Notes: a model not told the origin generated them from the sequence alone. Positions 10,701 through 25,200 are shown, counted from the stretch's first letter. The stretch: 64,000 nt of DNA from Galbula dea (GCA_013399015.1 VWZX01006713.1:372001-436000), one strand, 5' to 3'. Translations and numbers: made by a program.

Positions 10701-13700
10701 TTTAAATCAAAGAATTTCTGAAACAGGCAGTATATAAAACTAAATATATTTTCCAAAATTTAAAAAATAAAAAAGCAAACATGTATGATGACAGTTACAT
10801 AATATTTTGGAGAGTGGAACAGCTGTGAAACACCTGTGTCTCCTGTCCCTTTCTTCAGCACAGACGGTTAATTCAGAAGCCTTTGCTGGGTTGCAGGCTG
10901 CCCAGCCACAACAGGGATATGGGAACTCTGCAGTCACCACACCTCTATGGGTCCTGGAGCCATACCCTTTGCTGTGTCTGGAACTGATGCAGCTGAAACA
11001 TAACCTGAGATGGAGTTGCTGATGGAAGTACAAGGCTGGGAATAAAGGGAAAGGGCTAATAGTGGCTGTGGATGCCTGTGTGAGGAGTGTTGTCCCCAAA
11101 GACAAGCTGCAGGCTCCTCAAGAACCCAGCTTCCATCTCCTGCATGCACTTTCTGCATACCATGAGGTACAAGCCCGGCTTCAGCTCTGGTTCTACTCCC
11201 AAAGGTGGGACCAGGGAAGTCAGCATGAGGCTGCTATACAAAGTCCAGCACCTGGCTGAATTTCCAAAGTCCCTCAGTTCTCTGGGCCCTAACTTCCACT
11301 CAAGATCAGTTAAGGCACTTCCATAAATCTTACTTGGCATCTAGTTGTGTCCTTATGTGCCTAAACAGACTCTGAAAAAGGAGTCTAAATCTCTCTGCAA
11401 CTCAGTTCATCCACAAACTAGAGGTGTTAATTCTTTATTTTATGGGAGTTCAGTTACAATAAATTGATTAATGTTGGAGTTTAACGTTCTTGTGCTGAAG
11501 TCAATAGAAACAGAAACAAATCCTAATTCAGCATAAGTGACAAACAGTGCTCAGAGGAATCCCAGCATTTGTAAAGCCAGTGCCTTCTCTCTCAGGGACA
11601 AGATACATCTGCTTGCAAAGAAACTTGCACAGTTTTCAATCCATATACTTTGGCTCAAGCTAGTAGTAGCAACATGCCTCTTTTTTCAGCCCTTCATAAA
11701 ATATATCTCTGTATATCCTTTAAATTCTCTGCTGTTGGGTTCAATAAAATTGATGCAGAAAAACTTGGAATGTAAATTCAACCAAAAATTAAGTTTAACA
11801 CAGACTGCAAGAAGAAGAAAGGCAGGCAGCACTTTACATAGAAAGAGAAATTGTTCAAGAGAGTGGGAAGAAATTTCTAACACCAATGTCTTATAGCATG
11901 ACCTCATGCCAGTTGAGATGTCTTTCACAATGACCACATCACGTGCTGTTGATTCCATGACTCATTATTTCCAGAGTTAGAAGTGTGGCTGGATACTATG
12001 CTAGGAAGGAAAATTAATTTGTGTCACTACAGTTAAGTTTTCCTTATATTGCAAACAGAATACATGGATTTAAAAAAAAAAAAAAAACAAACAGAATCTG
12101 GATGTTAATTAAAACAAAATAGGTCATTAATAATAATTTGGAAAGAAAAAGTAACTACATCTGCTAAAATAGCACCTACTTCAAGAGACAGAACAAAATC
12201 CTATCTAATATTGAATATATTTTCTTCTCTCCCTCTATAAACATGATGCATGACTAGCCCTAGCTTTAAAGAGAGGTTGTGTTATACAGGAAAATATCAA
12301 GGCTGTCACTGAGAAAATCATGAGGATGAAGCAAACCCTGATTCAATAAGAAGGAAGAACCTCTGTCTCCCTTGGGGTCTACACTGACACTTCAAGCACA
12401 CGTGCTCAGGTTGACTGAGCCCAAGCACTCCACGGCACTGCTACAGTCTCTATCCTTTCAGCTTGCAATGGTGTTGATCACACATCTGTTTTCATCAGAA
12501 ATTCCATCTGGATTTTAGAAATCTTTTCAATTTAGATCTCATCAAGACTTGCACACATCTGCAGAGAGCTTTGATTTCTACAGACCAAAGGCTTCCAGCA
12601 GCAAAAAAGCTTCTCTGAATAGTTTCCCACCCACTCTTGCAGCAAACCCAACAACAGTACATTTGTGCCTGAGCATTTGGATAGAAAAGGTACACAGATA
12701 TGTGGGTATAAACACACGTGCTTCTGCTCATGAACCTATGTTCTCTTCTCAGCTTGGGTTTGGATGTCCTTGCTTGAAAAGAACTCCAGCATCCTAAACT
12801 CATCACAATATTGCCTGCCCTACAGCCCAGCACTGCAGGTTTTAATGAGGAAATGCCTATGGCTGATATGGCTTCTACCATATCTTCATCTTCTGGCTGG
12901 AGAATTTAGGTGCAGGGAAGAGTGTGGATGCCAGCTGAATACCAAACATCATTGCCCACTAGTGAGTCAAGCAAACAGCAGAATGAATGGAATGGATCTG
13001 ACCCAGAGGTTACCAACTTTTCAAAATATTACATGCAAGAGTTCCTTAAATAGATTAAATGACACATTCTCAGCCAAACGCAAACCAGAGAATGGGACTG
13101 TTATCCTCCTGTTTGCCTGCTTTTTGGAAAAAAAGGGGAGGGCAAAACTTTCAACCTCAGTGAGCTTTCTGCATTCCTGACCTTTCACTTGCAAAAGGGA
13201 ATGCTGATTTCTTGCTGAGCTATGGCTCTGATCATCCTTGCCAAAGCTAAGATGTACACGAGCTGGCTTACCCTTGATTCCACTGGCTGCTGGAGCAAGC
13301 CAGAGAGACTGTGTATGCCCTACTGCCTTAAGCACCGAGCCAAGCAACATGATACTCCTCAGAACCTTATATAGCACTTTAAGAGCTGTATAGAGGAGCT
13401 CGAAACAGGATGACACAGAAGGCAGCAGTGCAGGGAAGTTGAGAAATGTCTTCTGCTTTGGCTGTGAACCAGACCAAATGGTCAGTTCCAAAGTGGGGCA
13501 TGATAAACTCCCTAAAGTTTTGGAGTCAAAAGTTAGTTGAAAGACAAGAATAACACAGAGTAGGAAGGGGAGGTGGATGTGATCACCCACAGACAAAAAA
13601 GGAAGGTTTACTCAAGCATTGCAGTATGACAATCATGCACTGCAAATGCCCCAGTGAAGTGAAAATTTGCAGGCAGTACTGGAGGCCTGAAGATTCAGCC

Positions 13701-14198
13701 TTTACAAAATACATCAGCTAACTGAAGCACTCTGGGAGCTGCACTTGGCTGTGCCATTTCTCCCAGTAAGCCCAACAGGAAACACTTGTACTGAAGTACT
13801 ACTTCTAAATATCCAAGATACTGTTTGAACAAAATTACTACTACCTCTTCCATCCCTGCTGTGAATGCAGACCCTGAATGATGTCAGTCCTTTCCTGCCT
13901 AGTGCTGTTTTACCCAACTTTAAAATATGCAACAGCAGAAAATCAGGACTATCTGTACCTGCAGAGCCCACTTAGCTATCCCATTACTTAGTATAGTGCT
14001 TAATACATGCTGCAGTCCTACAATTCTACTTCTCAGACAATAAAAAGGAAAAAAGAGGGATTAGAGTTTCATTTTACAATCATTGCAACCTATATCTGGG
14101 GTGTTCTCAACCAATATCAGCACAGACTGACTATCTTCAGGCCTGAGGAGAAGACAATTTGGGCCAAGATGTTAAAGGGTTATTTTAAGGAATGCTTT

Positions 14199-14220
14199 TC
14201 TCTCTCTCTCTCTCTCTCTC
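14199..14220. repeat. (CT)n microsatellite
   Basis: An uninterrupted run of eleven TC units. Confidence 0.9.
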
Positions 14221-14799
14221 CATTTGTTTGTTTTGGAATTGATACCAGGAAAAAAAAAAATGTAACTAGGAAACAGAATACATAACTGCCTGAGGTGATG
14301 TACAAGAAGTTTCTTCGCATTCTCTGACTTTTTCCTGGTTAAAACCAGTTTGCCTGGGGATGGGCCAGCTCGGTTTCGGCTTCTCCTGCTTTCCCAGCAT
14401 TCCACAGACTAACATGACCTTCATTAACTCAACACAGCAACTGGATCCAGCTAACAGAATCCAACACATGTAGGCACTTGTCCCCCTTGTCCTCAAGGGT
14501 AGAGAAACAAGGATACAGTTGTTCCAAAACTGGCCTTGCCATTTCCAATCCTTATCCTCACAGAACAGATGCTATCAAGACTGCTCGTGGCTGGTCAAAG
14601 GCTGCAGCAACTTTTCTTCACCTTTTCTGCTCACTGGATTAACATCCAGTTGCTCTCCTAAGGAACTGTGGATCTAGTGAGGGAGCTTAATGAGAAGAGT
14701 TTCTAACAAATGATAAATAACTAGTAGCTAGCTCCATACTTGTGTTAGCTCGGTGTCAGGGTATTTCTCACTGAGGATAGGGACTTGACCCAATTCAAC

Positions 14800-14872
14800 A
14801 AACAAAAGAAAACCCACAAAAAAAACCACAAAACAAAAAAAGCCACCCCAACCAAACCAAGCAACAACAGAA
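14800..14872. repeat. A/C-rich low-complexity tract
   Basis: Irregular runs such as AAACAAAAGAAAACCCAC and AAAAAACCACAAAAC. A similar tract (ACCCAAACCCAAAACCC) lies at 15127-15163, and a T/G-rich complement-like tract lies at 49287-49347. Confidence 0.7.
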
Positions 14873-15126
14873 AACCTCAGAATTGCAGCAATGTGGACAC
14901 AGTTTGATGGATTAGGGAGTGTGGGGGAGGGAAAGATCTCAAATCTAGTCAGCCTGCAAAAGCATGTATCTGGAGATGCAGCAGAGATAGTGGGGAATGG
15001 ACTGAAGATAACAAACTAGCTTCATATTTCATTATTTATTCAAACTTTTGTTTTCAGCAGAAATTTCACTAAAAAAAAAAAAGTTCAGTAGCTATCAGCA
15101 GCAGAAAGCAGGATGCTAGTAGGAGC

Positions 15127-15163
15127 TAAAAAAACCCAAACCCAAAACCCAACAAAACCCACT
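15127..15163. repeat. A/C-rich tract, AAACCC-like units
   Basis: Loose repeats of AAACCC and AAAACCC. This is low-complexity DNA, not a perfect telomere-type array. Confidence 0.65.
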
Positions 15164-17489
15164 CCCTCTCTTTATACCATTAACAATCAGGACCAACACA
15201 AGCCCAGGCTCAGCAGCAGCAGCTCCTCTATGCTGCCTACATCCTGCTGCCTTCAAGAAAACTATTTTTCTGAATTTACAGGTTAGTGAACAAGAGAAGC
15301 TTCAGACCTAATAACTCCAAAATTGGACTCTGCATCTCATCTAGAGCAGAAAACTACAGTACATGGAAGGACTGCATTATTTTGTTGACTATGCTGTTTG
15401 TCAGGCTGCACTACTATTTGTGACAACCTTACAAATGCTAAATTGGATCTCAACCCACAAAGGCTGCTTCAGTGAAGCCAGCCCTCTGCAAAGCAGCAGT
15501 GCTAGTGCTATCTGGCTACAGATTCACAGGCAGATGTTGAAGCCTTGCTCTAGATGAAGCCTCAAGCCATTCTGAGTCATTTCAACTGTAAATGGCTATC
15601 TGCTTTAACTGAGACAGGGAACCAAAGGCAGCTGGGTGTGATGTTGGCCCAGTCACTTCCTCGAGGAGATGAAAACTGGCATACCTCCTACTCAGGGGCC
15701 ACATAAGAACAAGGAATACCCTTGATGTATTTCTGACTGTGATGTAAGTGTAAGCCCTTTCCAGACTGAGAAAGTTTGCCCCATTCCTTCTTAAAAATCA
15801 TAGAAAACTCCACAAAGTCCACAGACTAAATAACCAGAATGGAGATGGGCAATGGGAGATGGTGGAAGAATGAGCCTGAGTGAAGTGCTGCATAAAAAGT
15901 GTTAGGGTTTCTGTGGGGTTGCTTAGTTAAGCTTGTCATATCAGCAAAGTAAGCAGAGAAAAGTGAAAGTGTTTCATATTTATAAAGTTAAATAAATACT
16001 TCTAAGGACTTTGCTCCTCAATAAGGATCCCAAGTACTGCAGAAATACCAAAAGGAACAAAAAGTATCATTAAGCTTGTGCAGCAGTTGTGATGTCTCTG
16101 TTATTTGAGAAAAAGGAGATGTCTGTCATTTTTACTCCTGGTTTAATCTCACAGGTAATCATTTGGTGGTCCATGTATTTAACCCAACTCCTCACTACAG
16201 TGCATATGAGTTCCACTAGCAGACAGCACCCTGGAAGATGCTACAAAGACCATGACTGTTATGAGTATATAGTATATCAAAACAACCACTGCATTTAAGA
16301 AGTAACCAACACGAGAGACATCCTCACCACGCTCAAATTCCAAAAGAGTTTTGTGCACACATTCCCATCTGTCTTTGTCCTTCCCCATGGCGAGTTTAAC
16401 TATCACTTCACCATCTACTGCTGCAAGGGCAAATTTATGCCACCTAGTTTTACACATCTAACAGCTAGTTAGCCAAGTCCCAGCTAGCACTGTCTAGGTT
16501 CCCTGTGAAGTCAGTCCAAATAAATAAGCATCTCCAGAGGGCAAATAATTTCATCCCACCCATTCGGCGAGATGATGATTTCTGGAGGAGGCTACAGAAT
16601 AAAATTAAATGACTAGTTTGGGCTAGATGTCTACCTTCTGCAAGGCTGAAGTTCCTTAAAATAAACTCCATGTGGATAGGACTATTCAATGCAGAATTTC
16701 ATAGATCCTTTCACAGATTCTAGAAAATCTTTTACCAGATTTAGGACACCAGTCCTAAATCATCTTCAGAGCAAGTCATCCTTACTATATATTAAGCAAA
16801 GCCAGATCATACTGCTCTGCCTTCCCAACTTCAGGGGAGACAGACTGCCCACCAATAGCTCCATTCTACTTTCTCACTTGTTTTGTCCCTTTAAAAATCT
16901 AACAAGGGCATGGGTCACTCATGCCTTCACTTCCATGTTTTCCACCTGATGCTGAAGTCAAGTTCTTGCAATATTATGAGCCCTGTCTGGATCTGAGAAA
17001 GTTTTAACTAAAAGTATTTATGTTACTAGAATTTCTTATACCAAATTCCCTTTTACAGATCACAGGTTTATTTATGCCAGAAGACAATATTGTACTTATT
17101 TTTATTACTTTATTGATTCTTGGAAAAACAAATACAAATCTAAACCGTGAAGAAGGAAGGATAACATGCATTTGTCTTTTATACACAGTTAAAGTCCTCC
17201 TAACAATGCTGGTTTTAGCAATGCCACAGTGGTAAAAAACCAGATCCTTTTCACTGTTCCTATGGGAGAAACAGTTGCAGAGAAATAGCAGGAGTGAATA
17301 GACATGGAGAGACAGACTCCCCTACAAAAGCCTTCATATACTATGGCTTTCCAGCAAGGTTTCAGCCATTCATGCAAAGCATCGTATGGCAAGACAAAGT
17401 CCACTGTTAAGTCAGTGTGAAACAATGAAAGGAAAACTACTGACAGCAAAGGGAGTTAGGATGGATTGAGAAGTCCAGAGTCTGGTAGG

Positions 17490-17600
17490 ATTCAAAGACA
17501 TTAAGACCATAAGAGGTTGTTATGATCTTCTAGTCTGATCTCTCTACCCACAGAGCTTCTCCTACCAATGCCTGCACAGAAGCCACAGCTTGTTGGCTGT
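17490..17600 (-). mobile_element. Ancient CR1-like 3' end fragment
   Basis: It reads ATTAAGACCATAAGAGG, TGTTATGATCTTCTAGTCTG, ATCTCTCTACCCACAGAGCTT and CCTGCACAGAAGCCACAGCT. This resembles the 3' end of old CR1 families seen in turtles and crocodilians (a 'gatcatctagtctgacctcctg' type tail). It is diverged, so the family is uncertain. Confidence 0.55.
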
Positions 17601-19339
17601 TACATTTCCCTAAACCACTGACACTCTTTCTTTGCGGTGCCAGAGGCAGGTAGTTCAAAGGTTTCTATCAACTTGTTTCACTCCCTTGTAAATGACAAGC
17701 ACATTATGTACAGAGCTCTACTGAGGACAATCCTGAACACTGATGATGTGACCAATGTCATGAACTCAGGATTCATTACAGGTGTGCTGTGATCCGCCCT
17801 GAAAATACGGGGACACATGGCTGCCCACCATGCTAAGTCCTCCCTCATGGCAGGCTTCCAGCCAGGACACAGAGCAAGGCCAGGTTTAATCCCAGGTTAT
17901 GAACATGTATGAATGAAAAAAAGCAGGCTAAGAGAAGCTGGAGTTCCTCCTAACTCCACCAGTATTGCTAGGGCAGAAGTCCTGCTAGCTGACTCACACA
18001 GTTCCCCACCCTCCCTGAAAGAAGCAATCTTGTCAGAGACCTAGAAACTTAAAACAGAAAAGAAACCCTAAGGGTTTCCTCAAAGGGGAAAAAAGAAAGA
18101 CAGTAAAAAAGGTGCTAAAGAAACACACAGGGAATTTAGTTATGATTTAATATTTTCTAGGACATATTTTTAAAAATAGTGAGAGAAAAATAACCACCTT
18201 CTTAAATTTGAATAATATTTTTTTAAAGCAATTTTTATAAAAGCTAGTTAGTGCTCAAGAGCATTGTACCAGCTATGTTCTAAACCAGATTTACAACATA
18301 AAAATGAGAAATGAAAAAAATCCACTCCCAGAAAACTGCGTTTTGGTTTTTAAATTGGCTTTTCATAGCTCCAGGTTTTCTCCTGATTTTTGAAGCACAG
18401 TCTGGTCACACAACTAAGGTAGAAGAATAGGCAGTGGACAGCCTGTGGTAGCAGGCATATGTGTACAAGCAGGCAAGGGATGAGGATCCTACCCTCTTCC
18501 TGTTGCCAGTCATGCAGACAACATGCTGTAACAACAGCATGGCAACACTGTGTGAGCACCTAGGTCCTGATCTGAGGGATGGAAAAAAGAATCACTTCTT
18601 CCTCCAGTAAAACTATGAAGGATCAACAGGTTTTCTGTACTATTTGAGGGGGAAAAAATAAATACTGTTTGGCTTTTATTAAGAATGCCTACTGGAATAA
18701 TCTCTAACCTGAAAGCAGCCATTCTCACCAGTTGGTTTGAGTTCTTTGGTTGCTGCCTGAGTAGAGCTGGAAAACAGATTTGTACTCCCTGCAATAAATT
18801 ATTGACTGCTATGACTCTTAGGGAGCCCAAGGTGTGGTCCTGGCTGGCAGGTGTGAGGGTGTTTGTTTGCCAGCCTTTCCCCCAAGTGGAGGAAAGGTGC
18901 TCATAAAGTGAAACTGCAGAAGAAAAGCCGAAAGTGGGAGCCAGGATTCCCTTAAGTGACTTTTCAGTCTTCAATGGACATGCACATTTTGACCACCTTG
19001 AACAACCAAAGTACATCAGAGGGCAAATAAACTCTACATCAGAAAACTGAGGTTTATTTTGCTCTATATTAAAATCCATGGAAATGGCTGACCTTTGCCA
19101 CATCTCCTTTTTCAGAGCCACGGGAAAACACAATCAGGAACACAGAAAGCACAGATCACACATGCACCACACAGACCAACTGCAGAGCAAGAAAGGACAG
19201 ACCACTGCTTTGTATCAGATCACTGTTACCAGCAACTGAAGGATATCTATGTGCTGTATTCTGATGTTTCCTAAGATCCAGGTGGTATTTAATTAACTAT
19301 TCTGCCCAACACACATCCTGGGAGACAGGCTGGGAAACA

Positions 19340-19487
19340 CCCTTACCCCTTTCCACGCAGAGGGGAGAAAAATGAAACAGAAAGGTGAAGCAGCTTGCTT
19401 AAGTCTGCCCTGCGAGGCAGAACTAGATTTCACCACCTCCTGCCTCCCAACCCATTTTCATTCCTGTAGACCAGACTACCTCCAAGA
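19340..19487 (+). repeat. MIR-like amniote SINE
   Basis: It shows the MIR core pattern in order: ATGAAACAGAAAGGTGAAGC, AGCTTGCTTAAGTCTGCC, GAGGCAGAACTAGATTTC, CTCCTGCCTCCCAACCC and GTAGACCAGACTACC. This parallels the MIR consensus (GAAACTGAGGCACAG, TGACTTGCCCAAGGTCAC, GGCAGAGC, CTCTGACTCC, CCACTAGACC). Confidence 0.6.
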
Positions 19488-20444
19488 TCTCTTCCAGGAG
19501 AGCAGATAACACACATGTACTTCATATCAGAGAGGAGAAGTCATCGTGAAAAAATGACTCAAGGATTCAAAGGTTTGGTGTGATTTGTAACTAAGCACCC
19601 TGAAAACAGTTGGAGGCTGATGGTATTTGAAAGTGAGTAGGTAAAAGCATAAAATTAGGACTGGAGCTACAGTGCTGTGCTAAGCATGACAACCTGCCTG
19701 CAAACAGCAACTCCTTTCGCACTTCTCCAGTGCCCTCAGAAGACTTCAGACACAAGGCAATTTGGATTTCATTCATGAGTCCCTGGTACTACACCCAGTT
19801 AACACCTCAGCACCCTTTCCCCACACTTTTCCTTTTTTTTTTTTTGAGCAGCAAAGATTAGTTATAAGTTTTAGCAAAAAAAAAAGGAAAAAAAAAAAAA
19901 TCTTTGTCAGTGGTATCATTCCTTAGGGCACTGTCAGTGCAAAACCCCAAGGGATGTAAAAGTAAATGATTCATGTCCTTAAATCTTGTAAAGTGTATTT
20001 CCTAGAGGTTTTGGTTGCTGAAATGTTCAAATGACACCAGCTGTTCAGTTACCTTTTGTGGGTGTTTTCATCATTCTGACCTCCTATTCTACAACAGGAC
20101 TGCTAATTCCACCTAGTTAGAAATAGGAAGCCAGCTCTATCATGTTATAAAGCAAGGCCCCTTGCTATCTCCTGGATGTAAAAAGGCTCTGGAAAGAGAA
20201 CAGTATCATGCCTAGACTTGCAGCAGCTGGACCAGTACAAATATCCCAAGGCTCTGAAAAAGAGCACACTTAAGTTAAAAGCCCTGAAGTTACAGGCTAA
20301 TTTCAGTACTTGGTGACTCTTAAAATAAAGCCTCCATGTAAGCCTTTTTAGGACTAAGGCCCTCATCTGTTTCTAACTGAAGAAATGAAAACTATCATTA
20401 TATAGCTCTGGAAAAGGCTTATTCCCAAATAGATCCTATTTACA

Positions 20445-20500
20445 GGCCAAATTCTACCCTCCCATGTTTACATGCAACTCCCTTAAAGAAAATTAAATAC
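20445..20500. repeat. Old palindromic-repeat remnant (GGCCAAATTCT end)
   Basis: It starts GGCCAAATTCTACCCTCC followed by CATGCAACTCCCTTAAAG. The start matches one end of an amniote palindromic repeat. The opposite end is not recognisable. Confidence 0.35.
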
Positions 20501-22105
20501 CATCCCCTGAAAATCATAAAATAGTGCAAATACACATGAGCTCCCAAGCGTGCTCAACCTGGCCACAGCCAACTTCACCAAGGTTCCTCTAAGGCAGCAT
20601 CTGTGGCTCTCGTCCTCTGGCAGGCACTAGTACTATGGCCGCAGTGTCCTTGGGCTCCCCTGGGCTGCTCTCATGGTTGATGCCCAAAGCTGCTGGGGTG
20701 CAGTGCTGGCCTTTGAGTTAAGGCAGAGCCAGCTCAGGTGCATCTGCAGAAGCTGCATTCACACCTCCAACCACACCACAGATGTACGTTGGAAGGGAGC
20801 AGAGCGACCTCGAATTCTTTTGAGGAATTAGCCCTCCGTGGTCTAATTTCAAAGACAGGCTTTTTCACCTATCATAGACTTGACTAATTTACTGTCACAG
20901 AAAAATGAATTACCACAGATAGGAGACAGATGTCACATTTTTGCCCATTTAAGAGTTAAGACCATAGATCACACACATTTCCCCCCTCTTCCTTGAAAGC
21001 ACCACCCTACCCTTACCTTGGTGGGCCAGCAATAGGTGAAACCGAAAGACAATGTCAAAAACACTAAATCCAAATCACCACCTTTAGGGATGATGGACTG
21101 CAGCATTTCTTGTTGAAAAGCTAATTTTCAGTTTCTTTGGATAAATCCCACTTTTTTCCCCCCTTTTTATTTCAATGCTCTTTGTGAACAAGCAAATCTG
21201 CCTGGCAGCCTCCTCTCCACGGATGCCGCTGAATTTTGATTGCGTGGGGAAGCTGGGATGGTTGTTAACCTCTGGATCATCGGGTCAGCATCACAACAAC
21301 ATGCTCCTCCAGCAATCCTCCAGCTCCTGGCAGAGCATTCCTCTACCTCCACTTGTTTTTCCAACTTTAATTAAAATCCACCACAATTTTTCCCCCTCCA
21401 TCTGCTCTGAGGGGTTGAGTGTCTCTGCCTCGTTTCTGCTTCTTGAAAGCAGCAGGAACAGAGGGGTTAATACTCTGTATTCAGAACGAAAACTACAGTG
21501 CTGAGGCAGATCTGCACTCATCCAATCCATTCCCTGACAAAACTTGTTGCTAGTCCTGTCTGCACCATCCTAGATCTCCCAGGTTTCACTGGCCTCCAGC
21601 CAAAAGTGTCGTTTTACTCTCATAATGAAGGGGGCCAGAAGGATTTATCTTTCCCAACCTCTCCCTACTTTATGTCCATCCCTGCAGAGCAATCTTCTTG
21701 TTTTTCCACATTTTCTTGCAGTCTGAAACCCTCCCAAGGGCATATCCCCAAGGATCTGCTGAGATGGAGAGCTTCTCAGCTTACAGCTTCTGCCTACAAT
21801 GCTGTATTTAGCCCATTAAAAATCCCAATAAGGTTACACATAAAAGCTCCTTCAAAGTTTTGGCCCTGACACTTTACTCCTTGCCTTCTAAATCAAGTTA
21901 TGCCTTATTTGAAAATCTTTAGAAATTGTTTGGAGGAATGAATGACCTATTCTGAGGCTTTAAAATTAGATCAAAAGTATAAAGTTGCTTCCTCCCAAGC
22001 CACTGTATTACTAAACAAGGAAACGGTCACACAATAAAATTTCCACAAGAAGAATGGAGTCTGTAAACTGAAGCTGTCACAGGTGAAGTAGTTAAAAAAA
22101 AAGGA

Positions 22106-22116
22106 GGGGGGGGGGG
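22106..22116 (+). repeat. G11 homopolymer run
   Basis: Eleven consecutive G after an A-run and GGA. This is low-complexity sequence. Confidence 0.85.
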
Positions 22117-22172
22117 AAAGGGAAGGCTGATGCCTTAGTACTTGTTAAGCTCCTGAAAGCTACTTAACAAAA

Positions 22173-22222
22173 TACAACATGCAGTTCCAACTTGCATACA
22201 ACATACAGTTTTCCAACTTGCA
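22173..22222. repeat. Imperfect tandem duplication (24 and 26 bp)
   Basis: TACAACATGCAGTTCCAACT followed by TGCA at 22173-22196 is repeated with one substitution and two extra T at 22197-22222. Confidence 0.8.
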
Positions 22223-25200
22223 TCAAGAACTGTCTACCCTAAAATAACCACCCCTCCAAAAACTCAAACCTCTGGGGTCAAACATTTTTCCTAGATACTG
22301 AGTGCAGACTGAGAGACTCAGGTTAATGGAAGGATGCCAATTTTACCTCTACATGCTCAAGCAGTCTGCCACTCTGCAGGAGTCAGGGGATTACAGAGAA
22401 GTACAAATGAAGTCTGGCCACTGGATCCCTTCCTTTCCCTTTTCAGTCTCCTTCCCCCTACAACATACCATGACTGAGTTAGTTGCAATACTCCTGCTGA
22501 CTCATGAAAGCCTTCACACAGCACTGAAAGCACACCTAAAAGGCTTTCTCTGAAAGGTTTTATTTTCCTAGGCCTGGAAGACTAATCCAAGATTTAAACT
22601 GTTCTCCTCCTGGCCTGTGAAGAAAACTGAATAGCAACAGTTCTGCATCTGGAACTTAAATAATCCAATTGACAAGGCACAAATACCTGTTCTTGGTTAT
22701 GACTCTACTGGATCAGTCAATACTACAGTTGGAGCAGAAATCTCCCTTATTTTTAGGCAAAATGAGCAAATACAAGTCTGAAAGCACTGGGAAGGATCCT
22801 GAACCCAGTAACTGCTATTTTTGCAGACTATTTGCTGATAAAAACCACAATGAAGGAAAGAATGAACTTCAGCAGCACATCCATTGTTCCCCATTGCCAT
22901 GGTCTACTGAAGGGAACCTCAACTAGATCAAGCCTGCCTTGAGTTTTACTTTGTGTTTTGATTCCAGCTTTGATAAGGTCACACCTTAGAAGAGCCATGC
23001 ACAGTGCAACAGATGGGAATAAAGCTTTCAGCTACTCCCAGACTCTGCTAACAGCATTTCTTGAAGAAGAAAACTAAAAATCTTTCTTATATAAATAGGT
23101 ATGGGTTTTCAAGTTACTTTTGCTCCCACTTCATCCCACCAACCCACATGGGGATGACTTCTGCTGCAGTGGAGGCTGTAACAGCTGAGGGTGCAGAGGC
23201 AAAGACCCACTCAGGCAGGTGGAGTGCCTGCAACTGCCTCCCCAAAAGGACCATGATCACGCCTGGCCTCCTCTCTGCAGAGCCACACTTCACAGGGAAT
23301 TCTCCTACCATAAGCTCTGCAAACCACCCAGATTCCCAAACCCAGCCTACACCTACAGTGTCAAACACCAGTTTATGTTTGGTCCTTCCTTCCCAAATTA
23401 GCCAGCCATCCTCCACGGCTGCTCTGCTCCTGGCTCCCATTTCCTACTCTGAATTCACCACTCTGAAGATTCAGACTCTTCCTTCATTCTCCTTTCTGCT
23501 AGCAGCTTGGGATCCAATCCACCTTGGGTATGACAGCAACAGTGTCAACTACAGGATACACTACAGAATTTTAAAAAATAAAATACATATTAAAAAAATA
23601 GTGAGGTAATGGTGACCTAATTTCCTAGACTGGCTGTCTGCTAACCACAACTTTAAGGTTTCAGAGACTTTGGCTCACTATCAGCTTGCTCTAAAAATGC
23701 CTTCTCTGCAAACCAGAAATAAGCACATTACATTGTTTTCAGATAATACCATCCAAAAAAAAAAAGAAGTAGGAAAGCCACAAACTTGCATCCCCATGAG
23801 GAACAAGCCAAAACAACATTTTATTCATATCAAACTTCTAAAAGAAATATGAGCTTTTAAATAGAAAGGAGCTTAACTCTAGTCCATCACAAGAATGATG
23901 CTGTCACACAAACAACTCTGTACCAAGATTTCTACAACATAAGCTTAATCTTCAGTGAATTATGTTAGAAAGACCTTCAAGTTTAATATCACTTTATATC
24001 AGGTCAAGAGATGAGTGGTTACATTATTAGCCATAATGCTGAAAATGAACTGCAGAGAGAAAGTTTTGGAAACTACATGCCATAAAACACTTGGAATATG
24101 TGGAAAGCAATGTGCTTAAGACTGTGTCAGCTGGACCAAGACAGAAAAGATCATGCTTAGCGAAGCCTCTGGAATTCCCAGGGATGGTACTGCCCTGACA
24201 AGGAGGAATTTCGGGGGATGTTGTATACTCAGAGCACTAAAAGCATTTCACAAGGTTCTGCACCAGACAGCAACAGCTAAGGTGAAGAGTTCTGGAAGAA
24301 GATCTAAAGTAGGAACCTATACCATAAATAGAGTTAAGATCAGGAGCCAACGGGTAACAAAAGTGAAAATATTTCAGGTAGGTATGAAATTAAAAGAACA
24401 CTCCAGAGGTTACTTTATACCTCTTCTAAAAAATACACAGGTACTCATTTATTTATACAGGCTCTTCTTGCCCATTTCTGTGTTTAACAGAAGTATAGTA
24501 AGTCCATAATGTGGGTTTGGTTGGCTCTCCATGTTTCAGTGTATTACATTTGCACTTCATTTTACATTTAATTACACTAAACTGAAACAGGACTAGATCA
24601 GTGAAGGAATGGAGTCATCATATGTCAAGTGATGCTTGATAGATGGGAACCTGAAGTAGCTTCATCAGTAGACAGCCACGTGGACCTCAATAGCTCATGC
24701 TTGGGGGTTAGCATACACAAGTACTCTCAAACCCATAACCCAGTACATGGTCAAAGGGGGGAGGGTGGAAAGAAAAGAGAAGATTAGGCTGCATTTATAT
24801 AGGTCATCAGTCCATTTTTTCTGGAAACCAGAAGAGGCCTAGAAAAGCTGAGGGGCTGGGGGGGTGCAAAAAGCCTAGCCAAATTCAAGATGGAGCTTAA
24901 GGGAACTGAGACAGTTGCCTCTACAATGGCTAAAGACTGGAAGGCTCCTCTATTCTTAACTAGGGATCACAGCAGATATGTGGCCAAGAAATACCAGTAC
25001 ATACACAAGAACCAGTAAAAAAAACAGTTTGTGGTTGTTGTTCTAGAAAGCCTCATTCAACAAGGATTATAGGTGCACACTCAGATCTTGTAAAAGCCAA
25101 AGGAGCTTGCTAGTGTCTTCAGATCCCTGGCAAATCACTCAAAAGGAAAACAAGTGTAACTATTAAAACTAAATACTGTGCTGCCAAAGTTGGATCTAAG

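Larger units (their letters stand above)
10701..17489. other. IKZF2 intron 3 segment, no gene recognised
   Basis: Intronic sequence with low-complexity tracts (poly-A at about 12071-12086, CT run at 14199, A/C-rich tracts near 14800 and 15130). The longest frame (13021-13596, minus, 191 codons) has no recognisable domain and no flanking gene structure, so I treat it as chance. Confidence 0.6.

Noticed and set aside
13021..13596. 191-codon minus-strand open frame
   Set aside because: No family resemblance and no gene structure around it.
15127..15163. Telomere-like (AAACCC)n array
   Set aside because: The units vary between AAACCC, AAAACCC and CAACAAAACCC. It is not a TTAGGG array.
15630..15690. 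Possible MIR piece (GGCCCAGTCACTTCC)
   Set aside because: Only one short word matches, without the rest of the MIR order.
18510..19133. 207-codon minus-strand open frame
   Set aside because: No recognisable domain, no low-to-high codon bias, no splice or promoter context. Frames of this length occur by chance in 64 kb of intron.
23061..23609. 182-codon plus-strand open frame
   Set aside because: Ser/Thr/Pro-rich text with no motif, opposite in strand to the host gene. Likely chance.
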